Position numbers and translations under genes: made by a program. The notes below the pieces were generated by a model. That model had not been told where the DNA came from. It saw nothing but the letters and a program-made list of their open reading frames with translations, and did not search any database. 64,000 bases of DNA, taken from NCBI RefSeq assembly GCF_027270315.1, contig NZ_CP114413.1:9557722-9621721 (forward strand). Reading direction: 5' to 3'. This document shows positions 1 to 8,103 of this stretch, one piece after another; positions within the stretch are counted from its first letter, which is position 1, and every line of letters begins with the position of its first letter. The stretch comes from Streptomyces cinnabarinus (GTDB lineage: Bacteria > Actinomycetota > Actinomycetes > Streptomycetales > Streptomycetaceae).

Positions 1-2
1 GC

Positions 3-254
3 ATCCCGATCCTCGCCGACCGCGCCTACATGGGAGCCGGCTCATGGGTGGCGACACCTCTCAGACGCCCGCCCGGCCGCGAGCTGACACCGACCCAGCA
101 AACCGTCAACCGCGCGCTGTCCGCGGCACGGGCGCCGGTCGAACGCGGCGTCGCGCGGTTGAAGTCCTGGCGTATCTTCCGCCGGTCCCGGTGCAGCCCG
201 AATCGAATGACGTCAATTGCCAAGGCCGTCCTCACCCTGGAGCAGCAACGCTGA
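3..254 (+). pseudogene. IS5-type transposase, C-terminal fragment
   Basis: An open frame runs in from the left edge and ends at 254. It carries the C-terminal part of an IS5-group DDE transposase: the second catalytic Asp in LADRAYMG and the catalytic Glu in VERGVARLKSWRIF, both typical of the Streptomyces IS112-like group. The N-terminal part lies outside the window, so it is unknown whether the element is intact. The next gene on the other strand is cut off close to this end, which fits the insertion having broken it. Confidence 0.8.
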
Positions 255-311
255 AAGACCTCAATGAGAGCATCCTCTGTTGCCTTGTGGTCGGCGTTGA
301 TCTCGAATCGG

Positions 312-653
312 TCATCGTCGGCTCGAACGCGGCTGGTGGACGTGCCGGACATCTGCGCTCCGGGCAGCCTCGATGACAGAGCGGTGTTGAGCGAGGCGAT
401 TCGGGTCGCTGCCGGAGATCAGCACCACGTCGGTGTGCCGGGCGACCACGTCGGCGACGCCGGCCGCGTCGGACAAGTCGACAGCGACAGTGTTGAAACC
501 TGCGGACGCGAGCTCACCGAGGCGCAGCCGGTTCCGGCCGACCGCGGTGACCGACTCGGGAGCAGTTCCCCGGTCGAGCATGGCGTTCAGGACGTGGCGG
601 CCAAGTGAGCCAGTGGCCCCGAAGACCAGGATGGACGACTCAGACACGGTCAT
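312..653 (-). pseudogene. NmrA/SDR-like NAD(P)-binding protein, truncated
   Basis: The N-terminal 113 residues look like an atypical short-chain dehydrogenase of the NmrA type. The Rossmann fingerprint GATGSLGRH is near residues 12-20 and the alternating beta/alpha pattern continues to about residue 100. Family members are usually about 280 aa. Here the sequence turns into unrelated arginine-rich residues and stops just before the IS5 transposase tail, so the C-terminal substrate-binding half is missing. Its start overlaps the stop of the VOC gene by 14 nt, so the two were probably one operon. The remaining piece is probably not functional. Confidence 0.7.
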
Positions 654-1008
654 GGAGCGTCACCTGGTAGCCGTCGGGGTCGGCAAACGTGAAGGTGCGA
701 CCGAAGGGGCCATCGATCGGTGCGGAGACGATGGTCTGGCCGTCGGCGACGAGAGCATCGTGGATGGCCTGGACGTCGGTGGCGTGCAGCCAGAGCGCGA
801 CACCGATGCCGGGCTGGGGCACGGAATCGAGGTCAGTGCCGGGGACGATGTCGCGGAGCGCGAACGCAATCGGTTTCGTCTCGAAGTCGACCGCGTGCGG
901 AGGTCCCGCCTGTGAGCGGACGAGGCCGAGGTACTGCTCGTAGAACGCCTGCGAGGCGTCGAGGTCGCGCACCTGGAGCGAGATGAAATCGGGGCCGGTG
1001 ACGGGCAT
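640..1008 (-). CDS. VOC family (glyoxalase/bleomycin-resistance fold) protein
   Basis: This 122-aa protein has the length of a single VOC unit made of two beta-alpha-beta-beta-beta modules. The opening FISLQVRDLDASQAFYEQYL and the closing FADPDGYQVTLHD are characteristic. Members bind a metal and catalyse isomerisation, dioxygenation or drug sequestration; the substrate here cannot be told. It is transcribed away from a MarR-type regulator across a 61-bp gap holding two palindromes, so the regulator probably controls it, perhaps in response to a small aromatic or electrophilic compound. The truncated NAD(P)-binding gene follows in the same operon. Confidence 0.85.
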   Translation of the reverse strand: MPVTGPDFISLQVRDLDASQAFYEQYLGLVRSQAGPPHAVDFETKPIAFALRDIVPGTDLDSVPQPGIGVALWLHATDVQAIHDALVADGQTIVSAPIDGPFGRTFTFADPDGYQVTLHDRV

Positions 1009-1027
1009 GGCGGACTCCTTAGCTTTC

Positions 1028-1071
1028 GTGTCAGCTTACTGACACAGGCAAGTATGTCAGAATACTGACAT
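1028..1071. promoter_or_regulatory. Paired MarR operator palindromes
   Basis: Two 18-bp palindromes lie 8 bp apart between divergent genes. The first is 1028-1045, with arms GTGTCAG and CTGACAC around CTTA. The second is 1054-1071, with arms ATGTCAG and CTGACAT around AATA. They share the half-site TGTCAG and the second covers the first two bases of the marR start codon. Divergent placement and dyad symmetry are typical of autoregulated MarR sites. Confidence 0.8.
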
Positions 1072-1528
1072 GAGTCAAAACGGGGACGCCATCGACCTGG
1101 ACAAATCCCTCGGCTACCTACTGAAGGAGGCTTCGAGTGCCCTGCGCGCAGCCATGGAGGAGGTGCTGCGGCCGCTCAGAATGACGATCACGCACTACTC
1201 GTGCCTCGAGCTGCTCGCGCAACGGCCGGGCTTGTCGAACTCCGAACTCGCACGAGGCGCCTTCGTGACACGACAGTCGATGAACGTGCTGCTCCGGACC
1301 CTGGAGCGAGACGGCTACGTGACCAGGCCCGCGGAGGCACCAGTCGGGAAGGTCCTTCCCGCGCGACTGACGCCTCGCGGCCGAGAGAGCCTGGAGAAGG
1401 CCAGCAAGGCGGTCCGCTCCGTCGAAGTCAGGATGCTGGCTGGCCTGACCGAGGCCGAGCGGTCGGACGCGCTCCGAATACTGCGGAGCATGATCCATTC
1501 CCTGCGCGATGACAATGACGGCGCATGA
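1070..1528 (+). CDS. MarR family transcriptional regulator
   Basis: A 152-aa winged-helix protein of normal MarR length. The recognition-helix region NSELARGAFVTRQSMNVLLR lies near residues 56-75 and the wing DGYVTRPAEAP near 81-91, flanked by dimerisation helices at both ends. It probably represses itself and the divergent VOC operon through the two palindromes in the shared gap. One palindrome overlaps the ATG, so the transcript may be leaderless or have a very short leader. The inducing ligand is unknown. Confidence 0.9.
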   Translation: MSQNGDAIDLDKSLGYLLKEASSALRAAMEEVLRPLRMTITHYSCLELLAQRPGLSNSELARGAFVTRQSMNVLLRTLERDGYVTRPAEAPVGKVLPARLTPRGRESLEKASKAVRSVEVRMLAGLTEAERSDALRILRSMIHSLRDDNDGA

Positions 1529-1633
1529 CTACGTTTTCCAATGCACGCCTTGGCGCCCCGATTCAGGCGCGTCTGTGGCATGGTCGCCCTACTGGCTGTC
1601 CCAGAAGCGTTGTGCGCCAGGCCCATCCACTGC

Positions 1634-2014
1634 TCAGGTGCGGGGCGGTGGGGCAGCGCGGAGTCCGGAGGGCCTGCGGGCGGTGATGTCCGGGCGTACG
1701 GGAACGTCGCGGTAGTCGGACACGGTCACGTAGCCGCGGCGCTCGGTGTCAAGCCGGACCAGATCGCCGATCTCCTCCCAGCCGTCGACCAGTTCAGCCG
1801 GCAGGTGCTCGATGCCGCCGGCCTGGACCTGAACGGCCCAGGCCGTGAGCTCCTCGCCGTACACCTGGCGCCACTCGCCCAGGACGGTGAACAGGTGGCC
1901 GAAGTCGTCGACCAGGGCCAGGGCGCGCGCGGCGCCCGGCGCGGAGCACTCGGCGTACCGGGACTCGTCGGGGGCGGTGCGCTTACCGAGGCTCATCAAC
2001 CAGTGCGCGGACAC
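1634..2014 (-). CDS. Conserved hypothetical protein
   Basis: A 126-aa acidic protein, not recognised as a named family. It has two helical stretches, around FGHLFTVLGEWRQVYGEEL and GGIEHLPAELVDGWEEIGDL, and ends in a proline/arginine-rich tail. The reading frame overlaps the end of the upstream 72-aa gene on the same strand, so the two are probably translationally coupled. An alternative start at 1996 would shorten the overlap to 14 nt. It lies between the MarR gene and a Tn3 remnant and may be cargo of the latter. No function is proposed. Confidence 0.5.
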   Translation of the reverse strand: MSAHWLMSLGKRTAPDESRYAECSAPGAARALALVDDFGHLFTVLGEWRQVYGEELTAWAVQVQAGGIEHLPAELVDGWEEIGDLVRLDTERRGYVTVSDYRDVPVRPDITARRPSGLRAAPPPRT

Positions 2015-2201
2015 GGGTGCTCTTCCGCACCAACCGCCCAGCCCGCCACCCCGGGTAGGCGACGCCCGCGCGCACCAGGTCGAGCGTGTGGTCGATGAAC
2101 TCGACGTGCTTTCCGCCGCAGAGACGAAGGGTCTCCTCGCGTCCCTTCCACTTGAGGCAGTACCGCACGAAGGAGAGGTCGTACGGCGCGTACGACTGCA
2201 T
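1983..2201 (-). CDS. Small hypothetical protein upstream of the 126-aa gene
   Basis: A 72-aa frame beginning MQSYAPYDLSFVRYCLKWKG and ending in an arginine-rich tail. A purine-rich GGAGAG directly precedes the ATG. The frame stays open further upstream, so the start is uncertain. Its stop overlaps the start of the next minus-strand gene. I do not recognise the family; composition and coupling support it being coding. Confidence 0.45.
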   Translation of the reverse strand: MQSYAPYDLSFVRYCLKWKGREETLRLCGGKHVEFIDHTLDLVRAGVAYPGWRAGRLVRKSTRVRALVDEPR

Positions 2202-2306
2202 CTCTCCGCGATCAGAGCGGTCCTCCGACCTCACACCCAAGGTCGGGTACTCCACGCTGCCCTTGAACTGAGGCCGCCCGCGCCTAGGGATCACTACCGC
2301 CGCGGT

Positions 2307-2333
2307 CAATTCCCGTCGATCGAACGGGAATTG
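2307..2333. promoter_or_regulatory. 27-bp inverted repeat upstream of the Tn3 fragment
   Basis: Perfect 10-bp arms CAATTCCCGT and ACGGGAATTG (2307-2316 and 2324-2333) surround a 7-bp centre that is partly palindromic. It lies 33 bp before the open part of the Tn3 transposase remnant and about 100 bp upstream of the 72-aa minus-strand gene. It could be an operator, or a hairpin left at a deletion junction. There is no T-run typical of a terminator. Confidence 0.5.
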
Positions 2334-2366
2334 AGCGGCCCGTAGGCGTACTGGAAGGAACTGACC

Positions 2367-3041
2367 TTGCCCCGGCCCTCCAAGCAAACGGAGTACGTGC
2401 ACATCGACGCCCTGTTCGGCGAGCCAGGCAAGAACGTCATCGACTTCGACCTGATCGAGACCCAGTTCCGCCACCTGATGCGCGTGGCCGTCTCCGTGCG
2501 CGAGGGCGCCATCTCCTCCTCCACGCTGCTCAAGCGGCTGCGCCCCGGGTCGAGGAAGAACGCCACGTACGCCGCGTTCCGCGACGTCGGCCGCGTGATC
2601 CGCACCGTCCAGCTCCTGCGCTACCTCTCTGACGGGCCGCTTCGCCGACGGGTGACCGCGGCGACCAACAAGGTGGAGTCGTTCAACCGGTTCTCCCAGT
2701 GGATCGGCTTCGGCAACCGCGGCATCAGCGCGGACAACGACCCGATCGAGCAGGAGAAAGCGATGAAGTTCAATGCCTTGCTCACGAACGCGGTGATCTT
2801 CCACAGCGCCCTGGACATCGCGGAGATCGTCCGTCAGCTCCTGGAAGAGGGATGGGAGATCGATCCGGAGGACCTGGCGCACATCTCGCCGTACCTGACC
2901 GAGCACATCAACCGGTTCGGCGAGTACAGCACACACGAACTCGGCATCCAGCCCGACGCGTACGACCCCAAGCTCGACGTCGACGTCACCCCGCTGCGCG
3001 AGCAGGACCTGATCGCCGCCGGCCTCGGCCAGGCCGCCTGA
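2367..3041 (+). pseudogene. tnpA: Tn3-family transposase TnpA, C-terminal fragment
   Basis: These 224 residues match the C-terminal catalytic region of Tn3-family transposases. They contain the catalytic Glu in NKVESFNRFSQWIGFGNRG and the conserved block LAHISPYLTEHINRFGEYS. Full TnpA proteins are close to 1000 aa, so about three quarters, including the DNA-binding region and two catalytic Asp residues, is missing. An in-frame stop at 2343 closes the frame just upstream. It is a decayed transposon end. Confidence 0.85.
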
Positions 3042-3110
3042 GCCTTCCCCGTGTGCGTGCTGGCCGTTCAGTACCGGCCCCGTCCGAACGCCGACACCCG
3101 CACCTGTCCG

Positions 3111-3653
3111 TCAGGGATGTGTACCGGGTGCCATCTCGTATGCCCCGTAGTTCCCGGCGAAGTACTGGGCCATGGATGCCAGGGTGACCTCTACGCTGTC
3201 CGCCATGTAGCGGAGCAAGTCGTCCAGGTCGGTGCGGGTGGTGCCCAGGACCGGGTCGAGGCGCAGGAGTTGCCAGGACTGCCGGACGATCGTGCCGCGG
3301 CCTTGGGGGCGGAAGGTCCAGTCCCACTGCACGATGCCGTTCTCGGCGCCGCCGACGACGAACCCGAATGCGGTCGCGGGGTCGGCTCGTACGACTTGGG
3401 AGCGGGTGGTCCACTCCCGTCCGTCCTTGCGGTTGTGGCCGCTGAACCAAGCCCCGACCCGGGGTCCGGCCTCGTGGTCGTAGGCGGCGTTGGTCGCGTT
3501 GGGGCTCCAGCGGCTGATCGAGGACACGTCGCCGACCAGGTGGTAGACGCGGGCGGGTGGAGCGTCGACCCAGGCGCGCCTGGTGAACGCGTAGGCGGCC
3601 GGGTCCAGGGACTCGAAGGTTGCAAGGGGGTCGGGTCGGGCGGTGGTACTCAC
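3111..3653 (-). CDS. SRPBCC family (polyketide cyclase/START-like) protein
   Basis: A 180-aa protein with the helix-grip layout of the SRPBCC superfamily. The first strand and helix are RRAWVDAPPARVYHLVGDVS near residues 25-44. It continues with SISRWSPNATNA, a run of beta-strands in the middle and a long C-terminal helix around DLDDLLRYMADSVEVTLASM. Such proteins bind hydrophobic ligands or act as cyclases; no active-site residue allows a choice. It is divergent from the MmyB-type regulator at 3788 across 134 bp and is its likely target. Confidence 0.8.
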   Translation of the reverse strand: MSTTARPDPLATFESLDPAAYAFTRRAWVDAPPARVYHLVGDVSSISRWSPNATNAAYDHEAGPRVGAWFSGHNRKDGREWTTRSQVVRADPATAFGFVVGGAENGIVQWDWTFRPQGRGTIVRQSWQLLRLDPVLGTTRTDLDDLLRYMADSVEVTLASMAQYFAGNYGAYEMAPGTHP

Positions 3654-3787
3654 AGGGGTGCTCCTCGGTGGTCGGACTGATCGGCTGCGTCCACCTCAGC
3701 GGCGGTGCGGCTCGGGAACCAGACCCGCTCGTGCCTATTCACAGCTGGGGCAGGCTGGGTATCCGCAGGACGTTGATACTCGGAGCC

Positions 3788-4744
3788 ATGAACGGAAAAT
3801 CGCAGCTCGGGGAGTTTCTGCGGACGCGGCGGTCCCAGCTGCGTCCCGAGGATGCCGAAGTGCCCACCTACAACGAGCGCCGGCGCGTGTCCGGGCTCCG
3901 GCGCGAGGAGCTGGCGTTGTTGGCGGGTGTGAGCGCCTCCTACTACACGCGGCTGGAGCAGGGGCAGTCGCAGAGCGCCTCTCCGGAAGTGCTGGACGCG
4001 ATCGCCGGGGCGCTGCGGCTGGATGACTCCGAGCGGCGGCATCTGCACGATCTGGCACGGGCGGACCGGCACCGGCCGCGGGTCCGGCGGCCCGCGCCGG
4101 AGCGCGTGAGTGAGGCGGAACGGCAGTTGCTGGACGTCCTGTCGGACGTACCGGCGGTCGTTCTCGGCCTGCGCAGTGACGTGCTGGCGTGGAACCGGCT
4201 GGGACACGCCCTGTTCGCGGGACATCTGGAGTTCGGGGCCCCGGAGGTCGCGGGGCAGCGTCCCAATATGGCCCGCTTGGTGTTCCTCGACGGTCATACC
4301 CGCGAGCTGTACGCGGACTGGCCGAGCAAGGCCAGGGCCGTGGTGGGGAACCTGCGGCTGGTGGCGGGCCGCCATCCGCAGGACGCGGCACTGCACGCGC
4401 TGGTGGGTGAACTGAGTTCGACGAGCACGGAGTTCGCCACGATGTGGGCGGACCACCGGGTCAGGGCGTGCACCGTCGCCGCCTATTCGATGCGCCACCC
4501 GTTGGTCGGAGCGGTGAACGTCATCCAGCAGACCCTGAGCCACGGAGCGGGCCCCAGCGTCGTCGTGGCCACCACGGAGGCTGGCTCCCCTTCGCGTGCG
4601 GCGCTGGCCTTGCTGGGGCAGGCCACCGCGCAGGCCGGGCCGGGGCAGGAAACCGCCGCAGCTGCCCGGACCGCTCCGCTGGCGTCCGTGCCGCCGAACC
4701 CGGCCGGTCCTGCGCGACCAGGCCCCCGTACTGCCGCCGGCTGA
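3788..4744 (+). CDS. XRE-family regulator with MmyB-like ligand-binding domain
   Basis: A 318-aa protein. An N-terminal HTH_XRE domain covers roughly residues 5-80, with the recognition region ELALLAGVSASYYTRLEQGQ. A MmyB-type PAS-like domain follows, around LLDVLSDVPAVVLGLRSDVL and continuing to about residue 255. The last 45 residues are Ala/Pro-rich and low in complexity. The ATG at 3788 fits the usual start before the LGEFLRTRR motif. The neighbouring divergent SRPBCC gene is the obvious regulatory target. In this actinomycete family the domain is thought to sense small hydrophobic ligands. Confidence 0.88.
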   Translation: MNGKSQLGEFLRTRRSQLRPEDAEVPTYNERRRVSGLRREELALLAGVSASYYTRLEQGQSQSASPEVLDAIAGALRLDDSERRHLHDLARADRHRPRVRRPAPERVSEAERQLLDVLSDVPAVVLGLRSDVLAWNRLGHALFAGHLEFGAPEVAGQRPNMARLVFLDGHTRELYADWPSKARAVVGNLRLVAGRHPQDAALHALVGELSSTSTEFATMWADHRVRACTVAAYSMRHPLVGAVNVIQQTLSHGAGPSVVVATTEAGSPSRAALALLGQATAQAGPGQETAAAARTAPLASVPPNPAGPARPGPRTAAG

Positions 4745-4922
4745 TCGACGTACCACTGCCACCAGGCGCTGTTTCCGCTCGCACCCGGCTCACCCCTGCC
4801 CGGACGGCGGCCGGTGGACGCCGCCAGTGGCCACGCGCCTTCTTGTCGGCCGGACCCACAACACAATTCCCCGCATGCGTCGGCGTGTGGCTGCCGCATG
4901 CCCGAAAACGATTGAAGGAACC

Positions 4923-5888
4923 ATGACCAAGAAACTCTCCGCTCTCGCTGCCACGGTGGCCGCCCTGGCCGCTGTGGCAGGGGTCGTGCTCGGACCCGCC
5001 CAGGCATCGGCCGCCTCCCCGACGCTGGTCGACGCCCGGATCGCCGCGCACTTCGACCTGGCCATGGGCCGGACACCGGAGAACATCGCCCTGGCCCCGG
5101 ACGGCGACGCGTACGTCACCTTCGCGGCCGGCCGCCAGGTCGCCAGGATCTCCGCCCACGGCGGCACCCGTATCCTGGCCACCCTGCCCGCGCCGGCCGA
5201 CGGCGGCATCCACACCCCGGTCCTGGGCTTCGCCCTGACCACCGGCATCGTCCGCGCCCATGACGGCACCCTCTACTTCCTGTATGCCACGGGAACCCCC
5301 GACCTGACCGGGCTGTGGCGCCTGCGCCCGGGCGGCCGCCCGCAGCGGATCGCCGCGCTTCCCGCGGGCGGCCTGCCCAACGGCCTGGCTCTGGACGCAC
5401 GCACCCGCACCCTCTACATCACCGACTCCGTCCTCGGCACCATCTGGCGCGTCCCCACCCGGGGCGGCATCCCCACCGCCTGGTCCACCGCGCCCGAACT
5501 GGCCTCCACCGGCTTCCTCGGCGCCAACGGCCTGAAGATCCGCGACGGCGAGATCTGGGCCACCAACCTCGACCAGGGCACCGTCCTGCGCATCCCCGTC
5601 CTGCGGGCCGGGCGGGCCGGCCGGATCCGCACCGAGGCCACCGAGTTGCCGGGGATCGATGATTTCGCCTTCACGGGCCGCGGCGACCAGCTCCTCGCCA
5701 CCCTCAACGGCTCCAACCAGGTCGCGCTGGTGCGGCCCGGCGGCAGCCACACGATCGTGCTGAGCCCGGCCGACGGCCTGCAGAACCCCACGTCCATCGC
5801 CTTGCGCGGCGACACCGTCTACGTGCTGAGCGCCGCGTACGTCACCGCCAAAGACCCCAACCTGCTCCTCGCCCGTCTGAACAAGTAA
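4923..5888 (+). CDS. Secreted SMP-30/gluconolactonase-like beta-propeller protein
   Basis: A 321-aa protein starting with a clear Sec signal: a Lys-rich n-region, the hydrophobic stretch LAATVAALAAVAGVVLG, and a probable cleavage after AQASA near residue 31. The mature part has the repeating strand pattern of a six-bladed propeller, with NIALAPDGDAYVT, NGLALDARTRTLYITDSVLG and NPTSIALRGDTVYVLSA as typical blade motifs. SMP-30-like enzymes are lactonases or hydrolases, but secreted actinomycete members are mostly uncharacterised. A GAAGGA ribosome site precedes the ATG. The gene ends 12 bp before a truncated coding frame. Confidence 0.8.
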   Translation: MTKKLSALAATVAALAAVAGVVLGPAQASAASPTLVDARIAAHFDLAMGRTPENIALAPDGDAYVTFAAGRQVARISAHGGTRILATLPAPADGGIHTPVLGFALTTGIVRAHDGTLYFLYATGTPDLTGLWRLRPGGRPQRIAALPAGGLPNGLALDARTRTLYITDSVLGTIWRVPTRGGIPTAWSTAPELASTGFLGANGLKIRDGEIWATNLDQGTVLRIPVLRAGRAGRIRTEATELPGIDDFAFTGRGDQLLATLNGSNQVALVRPGGSHTIVLSPADGLQNPTSIALRGDTVYVLSAAYVTAKDPNLLLARLNK

Positions 5889-5900
5889 AGGAGAAAGACC

Positions 5901-6068
5901 ATGCAGGACGCACACGAGATCACCCTCGGCGCTGTCAGGGCGCGGGCGTCGCACGCGGCGGCGGTCGGCCCCCACACCTCAGCACGGTCACAGACTGCAC
6001 CTCCACTTCCACGCTGGTGCGGGACAGGCGGGCGTCGAGTTCGCCCAGGTCGCGGGCGGCCTCGGTGA
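5901..6068 (+). pseudogene. Start of a gene cut off at an element junction
   Basis: An AGGAG site and ATG lie 12 bp after the propeller gene, and the first residues MQDAHEITLGAVRARA look coding. The composition then degenerates and the 55-codon frame stops at 6068, antisense to conjugation genes. The most likely reading is the 5' end of the next gene of the operon, broken by insertion or deletion near 5935-5990. Confidence 0.4.
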
Positions 6069-6107
6069 GTGAGGCGGGCGGCCTGTTCGGGCGGCGGCCG
6101 CGGTCAC
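5988..6107 (-). pseudogene. Remnant of the next conjugation gene
   Basis: A GTG at 6107 overlaps the stop of the small membrane protein gene (GTGA overlap), as expected for the next gene of a transfer operon. Only 39 codons follow. A better coding signal (SLTEAARDLGELDARLSRTS) appears in a neighbouring frame, suggesting a frameshift. Both frames end at the junction with the propeller locus near 5.95 kb. Confidence 0.3.
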
Positions 6108-6448
6108 AGCCGGCCTCCGCGGCTCGGCGAGTGGTCGCGAGAGGCCGGGAGTTGGGACTGCTGGATGATGCGCGGGGTGGCGGGGGCGCCCTGGGAGGGG
6201 TTGTTGACCTCGTCCTTGAACATGTCGGAGAGGTCCTCGCGGGAGTCGTACAGCCCCAACGCGACGATCATCAGCAGCAGGGCGCCGATCCCGGCCTTGA
6301 CGCTGAACTTCTGGATCATGCCGATGACCACGAGGATGATCAGACCGGCCTGCAGTCCCTTGGTCCCCCAGTCCTCGAACATGCCGATCCAGGAATCGCC
6401 CAGGTCGTCCAGCTGACCGGCCAGCACCAGGCTGTGCACCGTGTTCAC
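6104..6448 (-). CDS. Small conjugation-associated membrane protein
   Basis: A 114-aa protein starting at a GTG that overlaps the TGA of tcpC. An amphipathic N-terminal part (LVLAGQLDDLGDSWIGMFED) precedes two hydrophobic helices, AGLIILVVIGMIQKF and IGALLLMIVALGLY, near residues 35-65. The tail is acidic, then polar. Its place directly after a TcpC-type gene matches actinomycete type IV secretion operons, where a small two-helix membrane protein follows TcpC. A channel or pilin-like role is inference. Confidence 0.65.
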   Translation of the reverse strand: MNTVHSLVLAGQLDDLGDSWIGMFEDWGTKGLQAGLIILVVIGMIQKFSVKAGIGALLLMIVALGLYDSREDLSDMFKDEVNNPSQGAPATPRIIQQSQLPASRDHSPSRGGRL

Positions 6449-7377
6449 CTGGCACCCCCGCCCCGGGCCGCCCCGGACTGCAGCGCGGAGACTTCCCACC
6501 GGCCCGAGCGGGCCGTGAGCGTGAGCTCGTACGCCAGCGGCCACCGGCCGGCAGCGTCCCGGGCCTCAACCGCCGCGCGGACACGCACGTTCGTGCCGTC
6601 GGCCGGCACCGCCTGGTCGGCCGCGGCCTCCTCCACGGCCCACACCTGCTGTACCTCGACAGACGCATACGGGGCGGGGGAGACCGCGGTGAGGTTCACG
6701 CCGGGAGCGAGATAGCGGTCCACTTCTCCGGCACCGGTCAGGTAGGCGGCGAGGAACTCCCCGACAGCCGCCGACAGATCTCCCTCCGGGACACTCACGC
6801 CGTACGACGACCTCGGCACCTCGGCCCTCGCCGGGCCCGCCACCACGCCGGGCACCCCGGACACCGTGAACGAGGCTCCCGCGCTGCCGGCGGCCACCGG
6901 CACCGTGTAGTACCGCACCGCTCCGTCGGCGTACTGCGCAGCCACCGTCACCGACCACGCACCGGTGCCGCGTTGCGCACTGCGCACCGCCGTCACGGTT
7001 CCGGGCGCAGAGTGCGCAGCGCCGGCTGGGTCGGGCAGCTCGACGTCCGGCGCCATCGACTGGGCAAGCCGTGCCTGCGCACTCGATGCGTCGTCCGTGC
7101 TGCTGCGCAGCCACGCGCCGACGAAGACCTGTGCATAGCCGGCCGGGTCGGCGGCGGAAGCCGTGGTGCGCACGGAGGTGGGCTCGGTCGCGGGGGCTGC
7201 CGCGACCGTGGCCGGGGTGGAGGCGAGGGCGACGGCCAGGGCGACGGGGCCGGCCCCGATGACCGTCCAGACGGCCACGCGCGAGAGGCGGACGCGGCGG
7301 CGCATCGCCTCCAGTCGGGCGCTGGCCGCCATCGGAGCAGCGGCCTCGCTCTGCGCGGCCCGCTTGCCAGGAGACAT
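6445..7377 (-). CDS. TcpC-family conjugal transfer protein
   Basis: A 310-aa membrane-anchored protein. A basic cytoplasmic N-terminus is followed by one transmembrane helix, VAVWTVIGAGPVALAVALAS, near residues 34-54. The extracytoplasmic part resembles the two NTF2-like domains of TcpC/conjugative transposon proteins, including YAQVFVGAWLRSS and VGEFLAAYLTGAGEVDRYLA. TcpC is the VirB8-like scaffold of Gram-positive conjugation channels. The ATG at 7377 is chosen because GGGAG precedes it by 7 bp. The ATPase and coupling genes expected nearby are absent, so the transfer operon is broken. Confidence 0.8.
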   Translation of the reverse strand: MSPGKRAAQSEAAAPMAASARLEAMRRRVRLSRVAVWTVIGAGPVALAVALASTPATVAAAPATEPTSVRTTASAADPAGYAQVFVGAWLRSSTDDASSAQARLAQSMAPDVELPDPAGAAHSAPGTVTAVRSAQRGTGAWSVTVAAQYADGAVRYYTVPVAAGSAGASFTVSGVPGVVAGPARAEVPRSSYGVSVPEGDLSAAVGEFLAAYLTGAGEVDRYLAPGVNLTAVSPAPYASVEVQQVWAVEEAAADQAVPADGTNVRVRAAVEARDAAGRWPLAYELTLTARSGRWEVSALQSGAARGGGAR

Positions 7378-7456
7378 GGTCAAACTCCCAGGTCAGAAAG
7401 GATGTTGCTGACCTTGAGGAAACCCGCCGGCCCCGACCGGACCACCGACCACGAGA

Positions 7457-7475
7457 CCCCGACCATGGTCACGAT
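7457..7475. promoter_or_regulatory. Shared motif, tcpC promoter
   Basis: The 19-mer CCCCGACCATGGTCACGAT contains the palindrome GACCATGGTC and lies about 80 bp upstream of tcpC. The same motif occurs at 17512-17530 and 61779-61797 and, reversed with one inserted base, at 7932-7951, each time upstream of a plasmid-type gene. Confidence 0.65.
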
Positions 7476-7654
7476 GGGGATACGAAGCCCGTGGTTGGGG
7501 TCATGGTCGGCCCGACCAGATGGTCGGCTCGACCGGCAGACCCGGCCACGGGTTCGCCGCGAACATCCGATCGGTACCGGGGCCGGCACGCTCGGCGCGG
7601 CCACGGACCGCTGCGCGACTCCCCGCCGTGCGGCCTCCAGACCCCGCGAGCCGA

Positions 7655-8020
7655 TGCGCAGACAAGAAGCCGCCCGGGCCACGATTGGCACCCGCGCAGT
7701 GCGGCGCCCAGACCTGCGCACCAGAAAGGTCGCAGGCCCCAGGCCGGACTGCGCAGTCGCAGCGCGCACGGCGGCCTGCGCACGATCCTCGACCGGTTGC
7801 GCAGCCCGATTGCGCAACTACCGTCCGGGGCTGCGCAATCGGGATCTCGATGCGACTGCGCACCGGGCTGAGGCCTATGGTTCGGCCCGACCATGAGCCC
7901 GACCATGGCAGCTATACGGCTGTGTTGTCGGATCGTGACCGATGGTCGGGGCTGGTGGCCGTCAACCTGGTCGGGGTCGGCGGGTGAGCTGACGGCGTGG
8001 AACATACGCACGCCTGCGCA
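7655..8020. repeat. Cluster of TGCGCA repeats upstream of rep-like gene
   Basis: The self-complementary hexamer TGCGCA starts at 7655, 7715, 7750, 7777, 7798, 7811, 7832, 7857 and 8015. Eight copies fall in about 210 bp, far above what base composition predicts. Six more copies lie inside tcpC (6935-7109). The 720-bp gap between tcpC and the Rep-like gene holds no convincing gene and many GGTCGG-type blocks. The field could be a replication origin, initiator-binding iterons, or a methylation/partition site. Confidence 0.5.
7932..7951. promoter_or_regulatory. Shared motif, Rep promoter
   Basis: On the plus strand this reads as the reverse of the tcpC-promoter motif with one extra G in the centre. 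It lies about 150 bp upstream of the Rep-like gene and points the same way relative to its gene as the other three sites. Confidence 0.55.
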
Positions 8021-8103
8021 CTCAGGCCCGCTGGCCGCCTCACCTCGGCGGGCTCGGTGTGCTGCCCTGGCCATCGTAGGCGGCCCGCTTCGGCGGTACG
8101 GCG

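Noticed and set aside
1983..2936. A 317-codon minus-strand frame.
   Set aside because: Beyond 2201 it is antisense to the Tn3 transposase fragment and has no family features; only the last 72 codons were kept as a gene.
4521..5975. A 484-codon minus-strand frame opposite the propeller gene.
   Set aside because: It mirrors the high-GC third positions of the plus-strand gene with its signal peptide and propeller motifs, and has no start region or recognisable motif.
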